Assembly: GCA_017417315.1 (NCBI GenBank)
Contig: JAFPZK010000067.1
Coordinates: 1-44,518 of the forward strand
DNA: 44,518 nucleotides
Direction: 5' to 3'
From: Bacteroidales bacterium
GTDB taxonomy: Bacteria > Bacteroidota > Bacteroidia > Bacteroidales > UBA3824
The position numbers were made by a program, and so were the translations under genes. This document shows positions 38,368-44,518 of this stretch, in pieces; position 1 is the stretch's first letter; every line of letters starts with the position of its first letter. Below the pieces are notes generated by a model, which did not search any database, was not told where the DNA came from, and saw only the letters and a program-made list of their open reading frames with translations.

Positions 38368-40752
38368 CTAAACCGCCAATTTTGCTTCAATTTTTAACAA
38401 TGCGGAAATATCTGCTGAATGTTTCAGTATTGTAGGTGCGAGGCGTTCAAAAAGTTGTTCGTATGTTGTTATAATTTTGTTTTTGTCAGGGTCGTATACG
38501 TAGTCGGGTTTGTTGTCGGTGCTGAACCGTAAACGCCTTCCGTTAATTAAAATCAACACAACCGGGTATGTTGTACCTTGTTTGCGGTAAATGTAGTCGC
38601 CGCCGATGTAGATTAAGTCTTCGACGTTGTAAGCGGCGTAAAGCCAACCGAGAAATATTTTCCATTGTCCGAAAAGTACTTTTTTGTCAGAGGTTTTGTT
38701 TAGCGGTTTCCAATAGTTATCAAACATTTTTCCGCCGACAATAACGGCTGCGCGACCGTTGTCCCTCATTTGTTCCAATGCTACGTATGCCATTTTGTAG
38801 TCCAATGTAGCAAGCGTAAAGCCATGAACGGTTATTTGTTCACTCTTTGGCAGGGATTTAAAAGGCGGATTGGTAATTACGCCGTTAAACGGAGCGTATT
38901 CTTTATAAATGCGTTCAGAAGCGTCATATCGCGTAATATTAGCAAAACCACCTTGTTTTTCAAGATTAGCAAATCTTACTTCATCAAGTTCGTTTACTGT
39001 TACTTGCTTTTTCGGAAGGGAAATTGTAAGCATACCGTTCCCGGCAGACGGTTCAAAATATTGTTTATCGCCGTCTTGCTTTACGTATTCGCTTGCAAGA
39101 AAAGCCAAAGGGCAGGGAGTTGAATACTGCTGTAAAAGTTTGCTTTTTGTGTCTGTCGGTTTTATCGTGCGTTGGTTGTCGTATAGTTCAACGAGGCGGT
39201 CGAACCGTTGGCGTAACGATTCGCCGCTTTGGGCTATTGCACGAGCCTTTATTACTATTTCGAGTTCTGCGGATTGCATTTCAGTGTTGGATATGCCCGA
39301 AAGATTACGCAAACTATTCTTTGATGGTGTAGATGATTCTCTATCATTGTAATAATTTAACAAATCTTCTTCACGATAGAATTTCGCATAACAGTCAATT
39401 ACATAGAAATCGCCGTTTTTATCAACGAGAATATTGTTGTTGTGCAAGTCGCCAATCACCAAGTCTGAATTTTTGATGCAGTTTTTTTTATGTTTAAAGT
39501 TGTCGAATTGGGAGAAAAATTTGGTGCGTTGTTCTTGTTTTGTCAATCGCATTGCTCCTTCAATATAAGGCTGACTGACAGCAAAGGTGATGAAAGAGTT
39601 TTCAAAGAAAAGACTTTCGATACACAATGCAGTCTTATCGCCGAACATAAGATTGTGCAAAACAATTCTTTCCGCCAAATTGTCGTAAAGGGAATTGCAG
39701 TCGGCGTTGAGTCGCAAAAATTTATAGGCAGAATAGTCATTGGGACAAAGGTATAGTTTTGTCTCCATACCTTCGATGTCCATACCGTACTTATCTTTGG
39801 CTACAATCAATTCGTTTCGGGCGATAAACTCGTCTTTTGATTGATACCAAATGCCCTCTAATTCTGCGAATTGTCGGAGCAGTCTTGATTGCAACATTCT
39901 TCGCCTGTAAGCCCCGTGTCCTGTGGAGAGGATTCCGAAACTTGACGCGCTATGTCCGCAAGTGCTCGCTCTAAGGACCAAGGACGCTGCAAACGTTCTA
40001 TCATCTGTTCGGAGAGCCCCGGCCACTTGGCTAATATTTCTTTTCGTGTCATTGATATAAGTTTTTAGTTCGTTGAGCAAATATAGGGATAATTCTCTTT
40101 TTTCGCAAATTTTTTCGTAGATTTTTGTAATTTTTCCATCTTTCGGGAAAATTTTATCTTCCAAACGGATATATGGGTTTGGGAGACGGTCGTAAGTACC
40201 CAAAATATTTTTGCCTAAACCTTTGGTATTTTGATTTTTTTGTTTTAACTTTGCGGTGTCCAAAAGGGACAAAAGGTATTCAGACTGCGCGGAATTGAAC
40301 TGCGAGCCGCTGAATACCTTTCTTGTTTTATCCTTATCGCCATCAATCAGACAGCCGTCTTCCGCCCACTTGACAAGTTGATTAAGCCGTCTTCCGTGTA
40401 TGCTTGCAATCTCGTTGATATAGATTTTCTCAACTTTTTTGTCCGTATGTAAAGAACAACACAAAACGCCCTCGTCGTTGCTATTTTCGATGATGACGTT
40501 AAATGCGCCAGACATAGTTTCTGAATGGAACACCAATAAAGGTTTGTTAATCTGCGTGTTAAGATTCCGCAAATGCTCTTTTGTGAGATTGTGCTTGCTT
40601 ATTTTTTCTTGCAGCGTCCTTTTGGCTATCTTAATCGGCAAATCAGGCAAACCGCAATCGAGCAAAAATTTCTTTGGCTTGGTTACTTCGATGTAAAAAC
40701 CTTTGAATGTTTTTGCAAAAAATTGTTTCAACTGTTCGCGAAATGTCGTCAT
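38368..40752 (-). CDS. Polyvalent protein: MuF-C-like, kinase-like and N6-adenine methyltransferase domains (794 residues)
   Basis: Residues about 50-155 resemble the MuF C-terminal/PBECR-type domain of phage proteins (PLLVFHSETMSGAFNVI; INEIASIHGRRL; LVKWAEDGCLID). Residues about 230-480 are a kinase-like region related to the two neighbours, with VIGDLHNNNIL and FYVIDC. Residues about 560-780 are an N6-adenine methyltransferase: motif I FEPSAGNGML and catalytic motif GVITNPPFKS. The C-terminus is ALLKIEAKLAV. The fusion suggests injected DNA modification/anti-restriction. An antisense small RNA (40259-40324) lies within the N-terminal part and nested ORF C within the centre. Confidence 0.75.
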   Translation of the reverse strand: MTTFREQLKQFFAKTFKGFYIEVTKPKKFLLDCGLPDLPIKIAKRTLQEKISKHNLTKEHLRNLNTQINKPLLVFHSETMSGAFNVIIENSNDEGVLCCSLHTDKKVEKIYINEIASIHGRRLNQLVKWAEDGCLIDGDKDKTRKVFSGSQFNSAQSEYLLSLLDTAKLKQKNQNTKGLGKNILGTYDRLPNPYIRLEDKIFPKDGKITKIYEKICEKRELSLYLLNELKTYINDTKRNISQVAGALRTDDRTFAASLVLRASTCGHSASSFGILSTGHGAYRRRMLQSRLLRQFAELEGIWYQSKDEFIARNELIVAKDKYGMDIEGMETKLYLCPNDYSAYKFLRLNADCNSLYDNLAERIVLHNLMFGDKTALCIESLFFENSFITFAVSQPYIEGAMRLTKQEQRTKFFSQFDNFKHKKNCIKNSDLVIGDLHNNNILVDKNGDFYVIDCYAKFYREEDLLNYYNDRESSTPSKNSLRNLSGISNTEMQSAELEIVIKARAIAQSGESLRQRFDRLVELYDNQRTIKPTDTKSKLLQQYSTPCPLAFLASEYVKQDGDKQYFEPSAGNGMLTISLPKKQVTVNELDEVRFANLEKQGGFANITRYDASERIYKEYAPFNGVITNPPFKSLPKSEQITVHGFTLATLDYKMAYVALEQMRDNGRAAVIVGGKMFDNYWKPLNKTSDKKVLFGQWKIFLGWLYAAYNVEDLIYIGGDYIYRKQGTTYPVVLILINGRRLRFSTDNKPDYVYDPDKNKIITTYEQLFERLAPTILKHSADISALLKIEAKLAV
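39858..40052 (-). CDS. Nested overprinted ORF C inside the methyltransferase polyvalent gene
   Basis: 64 codons, same strand, +1 frame, at the same place relative to the kinase-like domain as nested ORFs A and B. It begins MTRKEILAKWPGLSEQMIER and continues LQRPWSLERALADIARQV. By eye it shares the pattern helix-P(P/W)S-xx-E-AL-(I/V)-A-R with A and B, but identity is low. The long frame over this stretch (VAGALRTDDRTFAAS..., rich in Ser, Gly, Arg) looks compositionally unlike its surroundings, as expected for the subordinate frame of an overlap. Confidence 0.5.
   Translation of the reverse strand: MTRKEILAKWPGLSEQMIERLQRPWSLERALADIARQVSESSPQDTGLTGEECCNQDCSDNSQN
40222..40253 (+). promoter_or_regulatory. 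Promoter of small RNA copy 2
   Basis: TTTG (40222-40225), 20 nt, TAACTTTG (40246-40253), on the plus strand inside a minus-strand gene. Identical architecture to 28793-28824. Confidence 0.7.
40259..40324 (+). ncRNA. Candidate double-hairpin small RNA, copy 2 (antisense to the methyltransferase gene)
   Basis: A 5' hairpin GTCC-AAAAG-GGAC, then GGTATTCAG (40275-40283) pairing with CTGAATACC (40310-40318) and a T-rich end. It aligns along its full length with copy 1, including the GAGCC motif before the 3' arm, while the inner loop differs. Because it lies inside the long minus-strand gene it would be fully antisense to that mRNA near codons 145-165. Confidence 0.62.
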
Positions 40753-40762
40753 AATAAACTTC

Positions 40763-40778
40763 TTTTTTTAGTTGTTTG
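40763..40778 (-). promoter_or_regulatory. Shared leader of the 794-residue gene
   Basis: CAAACAACTAAAAAAA on the minus strand, 10 nt upstream of the ATG at 40752, identical to two other leaders of the late operon. Confidence 0.65.
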
Positions 40779-40793
40779 TATTTTTTTATGCCG

Positions 40794-40825
40794 TAAAAAT
40801 AACGTCGGATTGTGCGGATTCCAAA
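40794..40825 (-). promoter_or_regulatory. Promoter of the methyltransferase polyvalent gene
   Basis: Minus strand: TTTG (40822-40825), 20 nt, TATTTTTA (40794-40801; last base differs from consensus). The upstream flank GTCCCAAAAATTTGGA is the same as at the 38.3-kb promoter. Confidence 0.65.
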
Positions 40826-40842
40826 TTTTTGGGACAAATGGA
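40826..40842 (-). promoter_or_regulatory. GTCCC operator-like box
   Basis: Minus-strand CCATTTGTCCCAAAAA next to the -33 box. Matches the boxes at 38319-38341 and in the hairpin near 28737-28749. Confidence 0.5.
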
Positions 40843-41610
40843 TTATTTTTGTTTTTCGTTAAAACTAATCACACTTTTCAAAAATTCCGCGTTTTGAGCT
40901 TCCGCAATCGCCCTGACATCTTTATTGAGGCAATGACTGTCCCAATACGGTTTGTCTCTACAAACAAAAGTGTGCGAAGGATTTACTCTTGGGTCAAGAA
41001 TAAAAAGTTCTCTCAACTCCTCGTAATTTACTCCGTTTTGCTCTGCTATTTCAAAAAACTGACTACAAAAACTTACTTTTGTTGCAAGATAGCAATTTTC
41101 CATATATTTAGCCAAACACGCGGTATAAGGCTCGGTAATTCTAAAAATATGCCGTCCGTCATAACGAGTCTGCAATAACTGTTGAACCTTTACACAATCT
41201 TTCCTTGTACCGCCTAAAATCGTAAAATTAAACTCAAAATTATTACAATGCGGAGTATTGCCGTAATACTCAGGCGAATAAACAATATGTGGCGTATGAC
41301 GATATAAAAGACCTATTTTATTAGGTAATACAGTGCTTTTTATGACAAATATACCTTCGGGATTGAATTTATTTTTCCACTGATTAAAAACACACTCGAT
41401 TGCGGAAATATCGCAGGGATTTTCTTTGCTGATATACGGAGTATCAACGCAAACGAAAATAAAATCGTATGTGTCGTATTTACGCTTGCAATTTTCAGGG
41501 TGTTTTGACGAATCAACATCGTACAAATCAGGCTCTAACACCGCAATTTCTTTGTGTAAATTCTTGCCGACTATGCCGTAACCGACAATTAAAACGCTCT
41601 TATTTTTCAT
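40843..41610 (-). CDS. Short nucleotide-sugar (UDP-glucose/GDP-mannose) dehydrogenase-like protein
   Basis: 255 residues. Rossmann NAD site VLIVGYGIVGKN at 6-17, the conserved segments IFVCVDTPY and IVYSPEYYG, and a central Lys in LAKYMENCYLATKVSF. The catalytic Cys is kept in DSHCLNKDVRAI, equivalent to GxCLPKD. The usual C-terminal domain (about 120-150 residues) is missing, so the protein is shorter than typical enzymes of 390-450 residues. It overlaps the glycosyltransferase gene by 11 bp. It probably makes or modifies a sugar for surface or virion glycosylation; activity without the third domain is uncertain. Confidence 0.75.
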   Translation of the reverse strand: MKNKSVLIVGYGIVGKNLHKEIAVLEPDLYDVDSSKHPENCKRKYDTYDFIFVCVDTPYISKENPCDISAIECVFNQWKNKFNPEGIFVIKSTVLPNKIGLLYRHTPHIVYSPEYYGNTPHCNNFEFNFTILGGTRKDCVKVQQLLQTRYDGRHIFRITEPYTACLAKYMENCYLATKVSFCSQFFEIAEQNGVNYEELRELFILDPRVNPSHTFVCRDKPYWDSHCLNKDVRAIAEAQNAEFLKSVISFNEKQK

Positions 41611-42313
41611 TTTTTTCTGTTTTAAAATCTAAATTGTCAAGTACTTTTTTTACTTCGGTTTTGGGTAGGGAATTGTGGTAAAAAAAGTAACTCAGTTTTC
41701 TGACGGTGTTTTTTTGTATTACGCCGCGTTTGATTTTTAAGAAAAACTCCTCAAAACTTTTATAAAAGTAATGATGAAGTGTTACATTCTTTGTGTCCGT
41801 TATCTTATCATCTGTTTTACAGATACTTTTGTGCGGCAACTGCGTTACAACCTCAGAGAGTTTCACCACGTCTTTTTCATAACAGAATTTCGGGTTTGTG
41901 TCTGCAAAAAAACGTTCTTTCAAAGGCTTATCCTCGTAAAAGGTTTGCCCGTTGCAGCCGTGTACAATTCCTTTGAACTCGTACAAAGTATGATTGCTTT
42001 TTAAAAGTGCTGTTAAATTACCCTCAAACATTTCATCTGTATCAACAAAAGCACAATAAATACTGTCGTTTCGGTGTGTGTCTAAGAAATGTTTGTAACA
42101 GTCAATTTGTTTGTTTTCCGTATCCGGGAAAATTTCTATTGTGCAAAGTTTCTGTAATTCAGGATAATCTGACAAAAAACTTTCAACGCTTACATCGCTG
42201 TTGTTGTCGTAGATAAAAAAATGTTCAATACCTGCGCGGGCATTTGTTTGAATATGCTCGCACAAGTATTGATTTTCATTCTTGATTAACAAACATTCTG
42301 AAACGAAGTACAT
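41600..42313 (-). CDS. Glycosyltransferase (GT92/GT2-like)
   Basis: 237 residues. The N-terminal segment CLLIKNENQYLCEHIQTNARAGIEHF and FIYDNNSDV match the start of GT92/GT2_4-type glycosyltransferases. A DxD-type metal motif occurs in AFVDTDEMF, and the C-terminal His segment LHHYFYKSFEEF is also typical. It would transfer a sugar from a nucleotide donor in the cytoplasm. Its place directly downstream of tail-fibre-like genes and its overlap with the dehydrogenase suggest modification of tail proteins or host surface glycans. Confidence 0.78.
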   Translation of the reverse strand: MYFVSECLLIKNENQYLCEHIQTNARAGIEHFFIYDNNSDVSVESFLSDYPELQKLCTIEIFPDTENKQIDCYKHFLDTHRNDSIYCAFVDTDEMFEGNLTALLKSNHTLYEFKGIVHGCNGQTFYEDKPLKERFFADTNPKFCYEKDVVKLSEVVTQLPHKSICKTDDKITDTKNVTLHHYFYKSFEEFFLKIKRGVIQKNTVRKLSYFFYHNSLPKTEVKKVLDNLDFKTEKNEK

Positions 42314-42324
42314 TTTTCAAGAAA

Positions 42325-42660
42325 TTAGTTAATCGGAACACCAACCACGCCCCATTCGTCGTAAGAACCGTTATTAATCAGCATAACGGCATCGCTGGGA
42401 GCAACTGCAATAGTTCTGCCGCTGTTGTAAGAAATTTCAAGATTGATAGTGTCGTTGCTGGTATTTTTAATGATGATAACATCATTTGTCTTTACAGCCG
42501 AGGTGTCAAGACCTACGTCTGACCAAACATTACCTGAGTTTGAAATAGTGTATACAGGAATACTGCTGCCACTGCTTATACTGTCTATAAGTGCTGCAAA
42601 GTCGCTTTCTGTCGGATATTTGCCTTTTGCAAATAATGCTTTAAGTTCTGCTTTTTCCAT
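42325..42660 (-). CDS. Small tail-associated protein
   Basis: 111 residues. The N-terminal ELKALFAKGKYPTESDFAAL is a phrase common in Bacteroidota phage tail/baseplate-distal proteins. The remainder is beta-rich (VIIIKNTSNDTINLEISYN; TIAVAPSDAVMLIN), resembling a short fibre-tip fold. It lies immediately downstream of the collagen-repeat fibre gene. Confidence 0.6.
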   Translation of the reverse strand: MEKAELKALFAKGKYPTESDFAALIDSISSGSSIPVYTISNSGNVWSDVGLDTSAVKTNDVIIIKNTSNDTINLEISYNSGRTIAVAPSDAVMLINNGSYDEWGVVGVPIN

Positions 42661-42695
42661 TGCTTCAAATATTTAAAAATTAATGAATTAAATCT

Positions 42696-44093
42696 TTACG
42701 ATATAGGAGAAAACATAATTGGTTTAAACTGATTATCACCTACATATCGAAACATTAAATCGTGTTCAGCGTTTCCTCTGAATGTCTTTGTTTCACCGTT
42801 ATATTGATACGTATAAGTATACCTACTATCAAGAGCATAAAGTATAACTATATCATCCGGTGTTAAAGAGTTGAATTTAACAAATTCAGCGTTTAATTCT
42901 CGTACATAAGCCATTGAACACGATATTATTGTTGGTAGGTGTTGTTGTAAGTTATATACATCTTTAAAACCATTTTCTGAAATAGGTTCTAATGTTATGT
43001 TTATTGCTTGGTCGTTTTTGAACCAATAACCATAATAACCTTCTTTTGATGTATACGGAAATAACGATAATCCTACATTGTCATCGTCTAAATAATAGCA
43101 TCCGGCAGACGTATCAACTTCGGAAGTTGGTTCCCACGGGAAATAAGACCATGTTGGGCGACTATTTGTACTACTGTTTTTTGTCAAGGACGTAGTGCCT
43201 AACAATTCATTCGTAGAAAAACTTCTTATATTGTATTTGAGTCCTGTTTTTTCGTATATATGCCCTTTCTGATACTTATCATTAGTTTCTCCTGAATAAG
43301 CGACAATTTTACCTTCTTCACAATCATAATTATCCAAATCGTCTGTTTGTTCAAGGTATTTTTTTCTATCCGTAACAGAAATTATATTGTTGTCAATCGA
43401 AATACCATAACCTGCGGTATAATTCGTACCATCGCCGGGGTCGCCTTTTTCGCCTTTCTCGCCTTTCAACGCTGCGAGTTGTTCCTCGGTGAAATCTTCG
43501 TATTTGAAAGAATCGCCTTTGTCGCCCTTTTCGCCTTTTTCACCTTTTTCGCCTTTCAATGCAGCGAGTTGCTCTTCGGTAAAATCCTCATATTTGAAAG
43601 AATCGCCTTTGTCTCCTTTTTCACCTTTCAATGCAGCGAGTTGCTCCTCGGAGAAATCCTCGTATTTGAAAGAATCGCCTTTGTCTCCCTTTTCTCCTTT
43701 CAATGCAGCGAGTTGCTCCTCGGTAAAATCCTCGTATTTAAAGGAATCGCCTTTTTCTCCCTTTTCACCTTTCAATGCTGCGAGTTGCTCCTCGGTGAAA
43801 TCCTCGTATTTGAAAGAATCACCTTTGTCGCCTTTGATTGCTAACTCTGCTATTTTTTGCGTTAACCAATCAAAATCAACTGAAATTACGTGGTCGTCGG
43901 TAATTGTAATGCCTTCTCCGGCGGTATATTTGCCGAAAAAATAGCCTTGTGTCCATAACGCGCCTTCTTTTTCCAAATAGACTACGGTATAGAAATGTTT
44001 TTCTTTTATGGGTTCAAAATCCGCCCAAGAGTTCTGAAACAAAAACTTAATTTTGTTCAGTTGTTCTGTAATATCTTGTGTTGTGTTTGCCAT
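42696..44093 (-). CDS. Tail-fibre-like protein with collagen-type repeats
   Basis: 465 residues. Residues 1-85 are an N-terminal attachment-like domain (WADFEPIKEKHFYTVVYLEKEG ... GITITDDHVISVD). Residues about 88-220 have five copies of GD-SFKYEDFTEEQLAALKG alternating with Gly-x-y collagen-like GEKGDKGD segments, ending GDPGDG. A second ITI-type motif (YGISIDNNIISV) follows, then a 220-residue beta-rich C-terminal domain, the likely receptor-binding tip. Phage fibres use such Gly-x-y stretches to form trimers. The repeat region is visible as a DNA repeat near 43437-43830. Confidence 0.75.
   Translation of the reverse strand: MANTTQDITEQLNKIKFLFQNSWADFEPIKEKHFYTVVYLEKEGALWTQGYFFGKYTAGEGITITDDHVISVDFDWLTQKIAELAIKGDKGDSFKYEDFTEEQLAALKGEKGEKGDSFKYEDFTEEQLAALKGEKGDKGDSFKYEDFSEEQLAALKGEKGDKGDSFKYEDFTEEQLAALKGEKGEKGEKGDKGDSFKYEDFTEEQLAALKGEKGEKGDPGDGTNYTAGYGISIDNNIISVTDRKKYLEQTDDLDNYDCEEGKIVAYSGETNDKYQKGHIYEKTGLKYNIRSFSTNELLGTTSLTKNSSTNSRPTWSYFPWEPTSEVDTSAGCYYLDDDNVGLSLFPYTSKEGYYGYWFKNDQAINITLEPISENGFKDVYNLQQHLPTIISCSMAYVRELNAEFVKFNSLTPDDIVILYALDSRYTYTYQYNGETKTFRGNAEHDLMFRYVGDNQFKPIMFSPIS
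43437..43830. repeat. Five-copy tandem repeat in the fibre gene
   Basis: Five imperfect copies of a roughly 72-bp unit (one copy longer, with extra GEKGEKG triplets). The copies differ mainly at synonymous sites, so slippage and recombination can change fibre length. Confidence 0.75.
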
Positions 44094-44119
44094 TTTACTT
44101 CTTTTTTTAGTTTATTTTT

Positions 44120-44407
44120 CTAATCATTTTCCCAATACGGTTGGTTCGGGTCTTCGTAATTAATACTCAAATCTTCCCAATACGGCTGTATAGGATTGTC
44201 GTAATTAATTTCCAAATCTTCCCAATATAACCAATATTCTTTTTCCGGATTCAGAATTTTTTGTATCTCGTTAACTTGCTTCTGGATTTTTTTCAAAATC
44301 TCTAACAAGTCAGCACAAGTACAAGTGTCTAAGTCGTTGCTAACATTCAAAGTCAGCCGGTTGAGAGAATCTATTTTACTCAAGTTTCGCAAGTAAAAAT
44401 TTAACAA
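44120..44407 (-). CDS. Small protein with YWEDLxINYxDP repeats, possibly 5'-truncated
   Basis: 95 codons from a TTG at 44407; there is no ATG in frame before an upstream stop. A helical half (LEILKKIQKQVNEIQKIL) is followed by two and a half repeats of YWEDLxINYxDPxQP at the C-terminus. It could be a trimerisation or adaptor protein for the fibre encoded next. The missing ATG and the 44412-44490 inverted-repeat segment immediately upstream suggest that its true 5' end was lost to an insertion. Confidence 0.45.
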   Translation of the reverse strand: MLNFYLRNLSKIDSLNRLTLNVSNDLDTCTCADLLEILKKIQKQVNEIQKILNPEKEYWLYWEDLEINYDNPIQPYWEDLSINYEDPNQPYWEND

Positions 44408-44411
44408 AAAA

Positions 44412-44490
44412 ATGGCTAAAATGTTTTGATAATTGCTTGATTATCATTATATTTAAATTGTCAAATAAAAACATAAAACACTTTAGCCAT
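44412..44490. repeat. 16-bp inverted repeat at the right edge
   Basis: ATGGCTAAAATGTTTT (44412-44427) is matched by AAAACACTTTAGCCAT (44475-44490), 15 of 16 positions complementary, enclosing 47 AT-rich bases. It overlaps the start codon of a rightward ORF. It may be an insertion-sequence end or an mRNA hairpin hiding that start. Confidence 0.55.
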
Positions 44491-44518
44491 GGACAAAAAT
44501 AGAGAAATAATTTCAGAA
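44489..44518 (+). CDS. 5' end of a rightward gene, cut by the window
   Basis: ATG at 44489 followed by nine codons (MDKNREIISE). It is the only conventional rightward gene in the last 15 kb and points against the late operon. With the adjacent inverted repeat it could be a transposase, but ten residues are not enough to say. Confidence 0.4.
   Translation, partial: MDKNREIISE

Noticed and set aside
39858..40052. Frameshift error in the 794-residue gene
   Set aside because: The long frame is open and aligns with both paralogues on either side, and all three genes show the same dual-open arrangement, so a sequencing frameshift does not explain it.
43347..43944. Two long plus-strand ORFs opposite the fibre gene
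   Set aside because: They are shadows of the tandem repeat. The collagen-type Gly-x-y pattern and operon order support only the minus frame.
42696..44407. Diversity-generating retroelement acting on the fibre
   Set aside because: No reverse transcriptase, template repeat or adenine-biased variable repeat is visible.
28900..44407. Capsid, portal or terminase genes
   Set aside because: I looked for large-terminase Walker motifs with a nuclease domain and for major capsid/portal-like ORFs and found none; the ATPase at 28900 is RecA-like and too short for a large terminase.
14001..44518. Right attachment site (second copy of the tRNA-Ser 3' end)
   Set aside because: No second copy of the T-arm/acceptor sequence was seen inside the window, so the element must continue past the right edge.

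Overview
The window is about 44.5 kb of low-GC Bacteroidota (Bacteroidales-like) DNA. The phylum call rests on repeated promoters of the form TTTG-N19/20-TAnnTTTG, A-rich leaders instead of Shine-Dalgarno sites, a type 9 secretion (T9SS) sorting domain, and tandem YfiR/PAS/SpoIIE proteins paired with a SiaB-like protein. From about 1 to 14000 it is ordinary chromosome: the end of a PD-(D/E)XK-type transposase/nuclease gene, tRNA-Arg, slyD-coaD-radical SAM, a decayed toxin/immunity-like pair behind a sigma-54-like promoter, a SiaB/SpoIIE signalling cluster with a likely catalytically dead third phosphatase, a DUF721/DciA-like gene, a large secreted T9SS protein, tRNA-Lys(CTT) and tRNA-Ser(GCT).

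From the 3' end of tRNA-Ser to beyond the right edge lies an integrated phage-like element. It starts with a tyrosine integrase, followed by a 13-copy ACCTACA repeat cluster and an IS1595-type insertion. A leftward early module (about 24.8 to 15.8 kb) carries small membrane proteins, an amidase with a possible holin, a gene holding an 11-bp-period GTTGCA array, an HTH protein, a Toprim/zinc-finger primase-like protein and a superfamily 3-like helicase. It is driven from a control region shared with a divergent CI-like repressor. To the right, on the plus strand, are variable cargo genes: an unknown gene, a repressor-tail remnant, a membrane protein, a Cas2/VapD-like small protein and an RloA/RloB defence pair.

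From 44.4 to 28.9 kb everything conventional runs leftward: tail-fibre-like genes with collagen repeats, a glycosyltransferase and a nucleotide-sugar dehydrogenase, then three large 'polyvalent' proteins. These are a MuF-C-like/kinase-like/N6-adenine methyltransferase fusion, a 1804-residue Strawberry-notch helicase/kinase-like fusion, and a third kinase-like protein. A KP-rich protein and a RecA-fold ATPase follow. No capsid, portal or terminase gene is visible, so these are either past the right edge or absent.

The most unusual signal is a second reading frame. Each of the three polyvalent genes contains, at the same place just before its kinase-like domain, a nested ORF of 59 to 64 codons in the same +1 frame. 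Between the two closest paralogues, 17 of 33 nucleotide differences fall on third positions of the nested frame, which are first positions of the long frame. This is the reverse of what a normal single-frame gene shows and points to selection on the nested protein. A second unusual signal is a two-copy cassette of a Bacteroidota promoter plus a double-hairpin small RNA. One copy sits at the end of the late operon and the other lies antisense inside the methyltransferase polyvalent gene. The late promoters also share a TTTGTCCCAAAA operator-like box and an identical 16-nt leader, suggesting one regulon.
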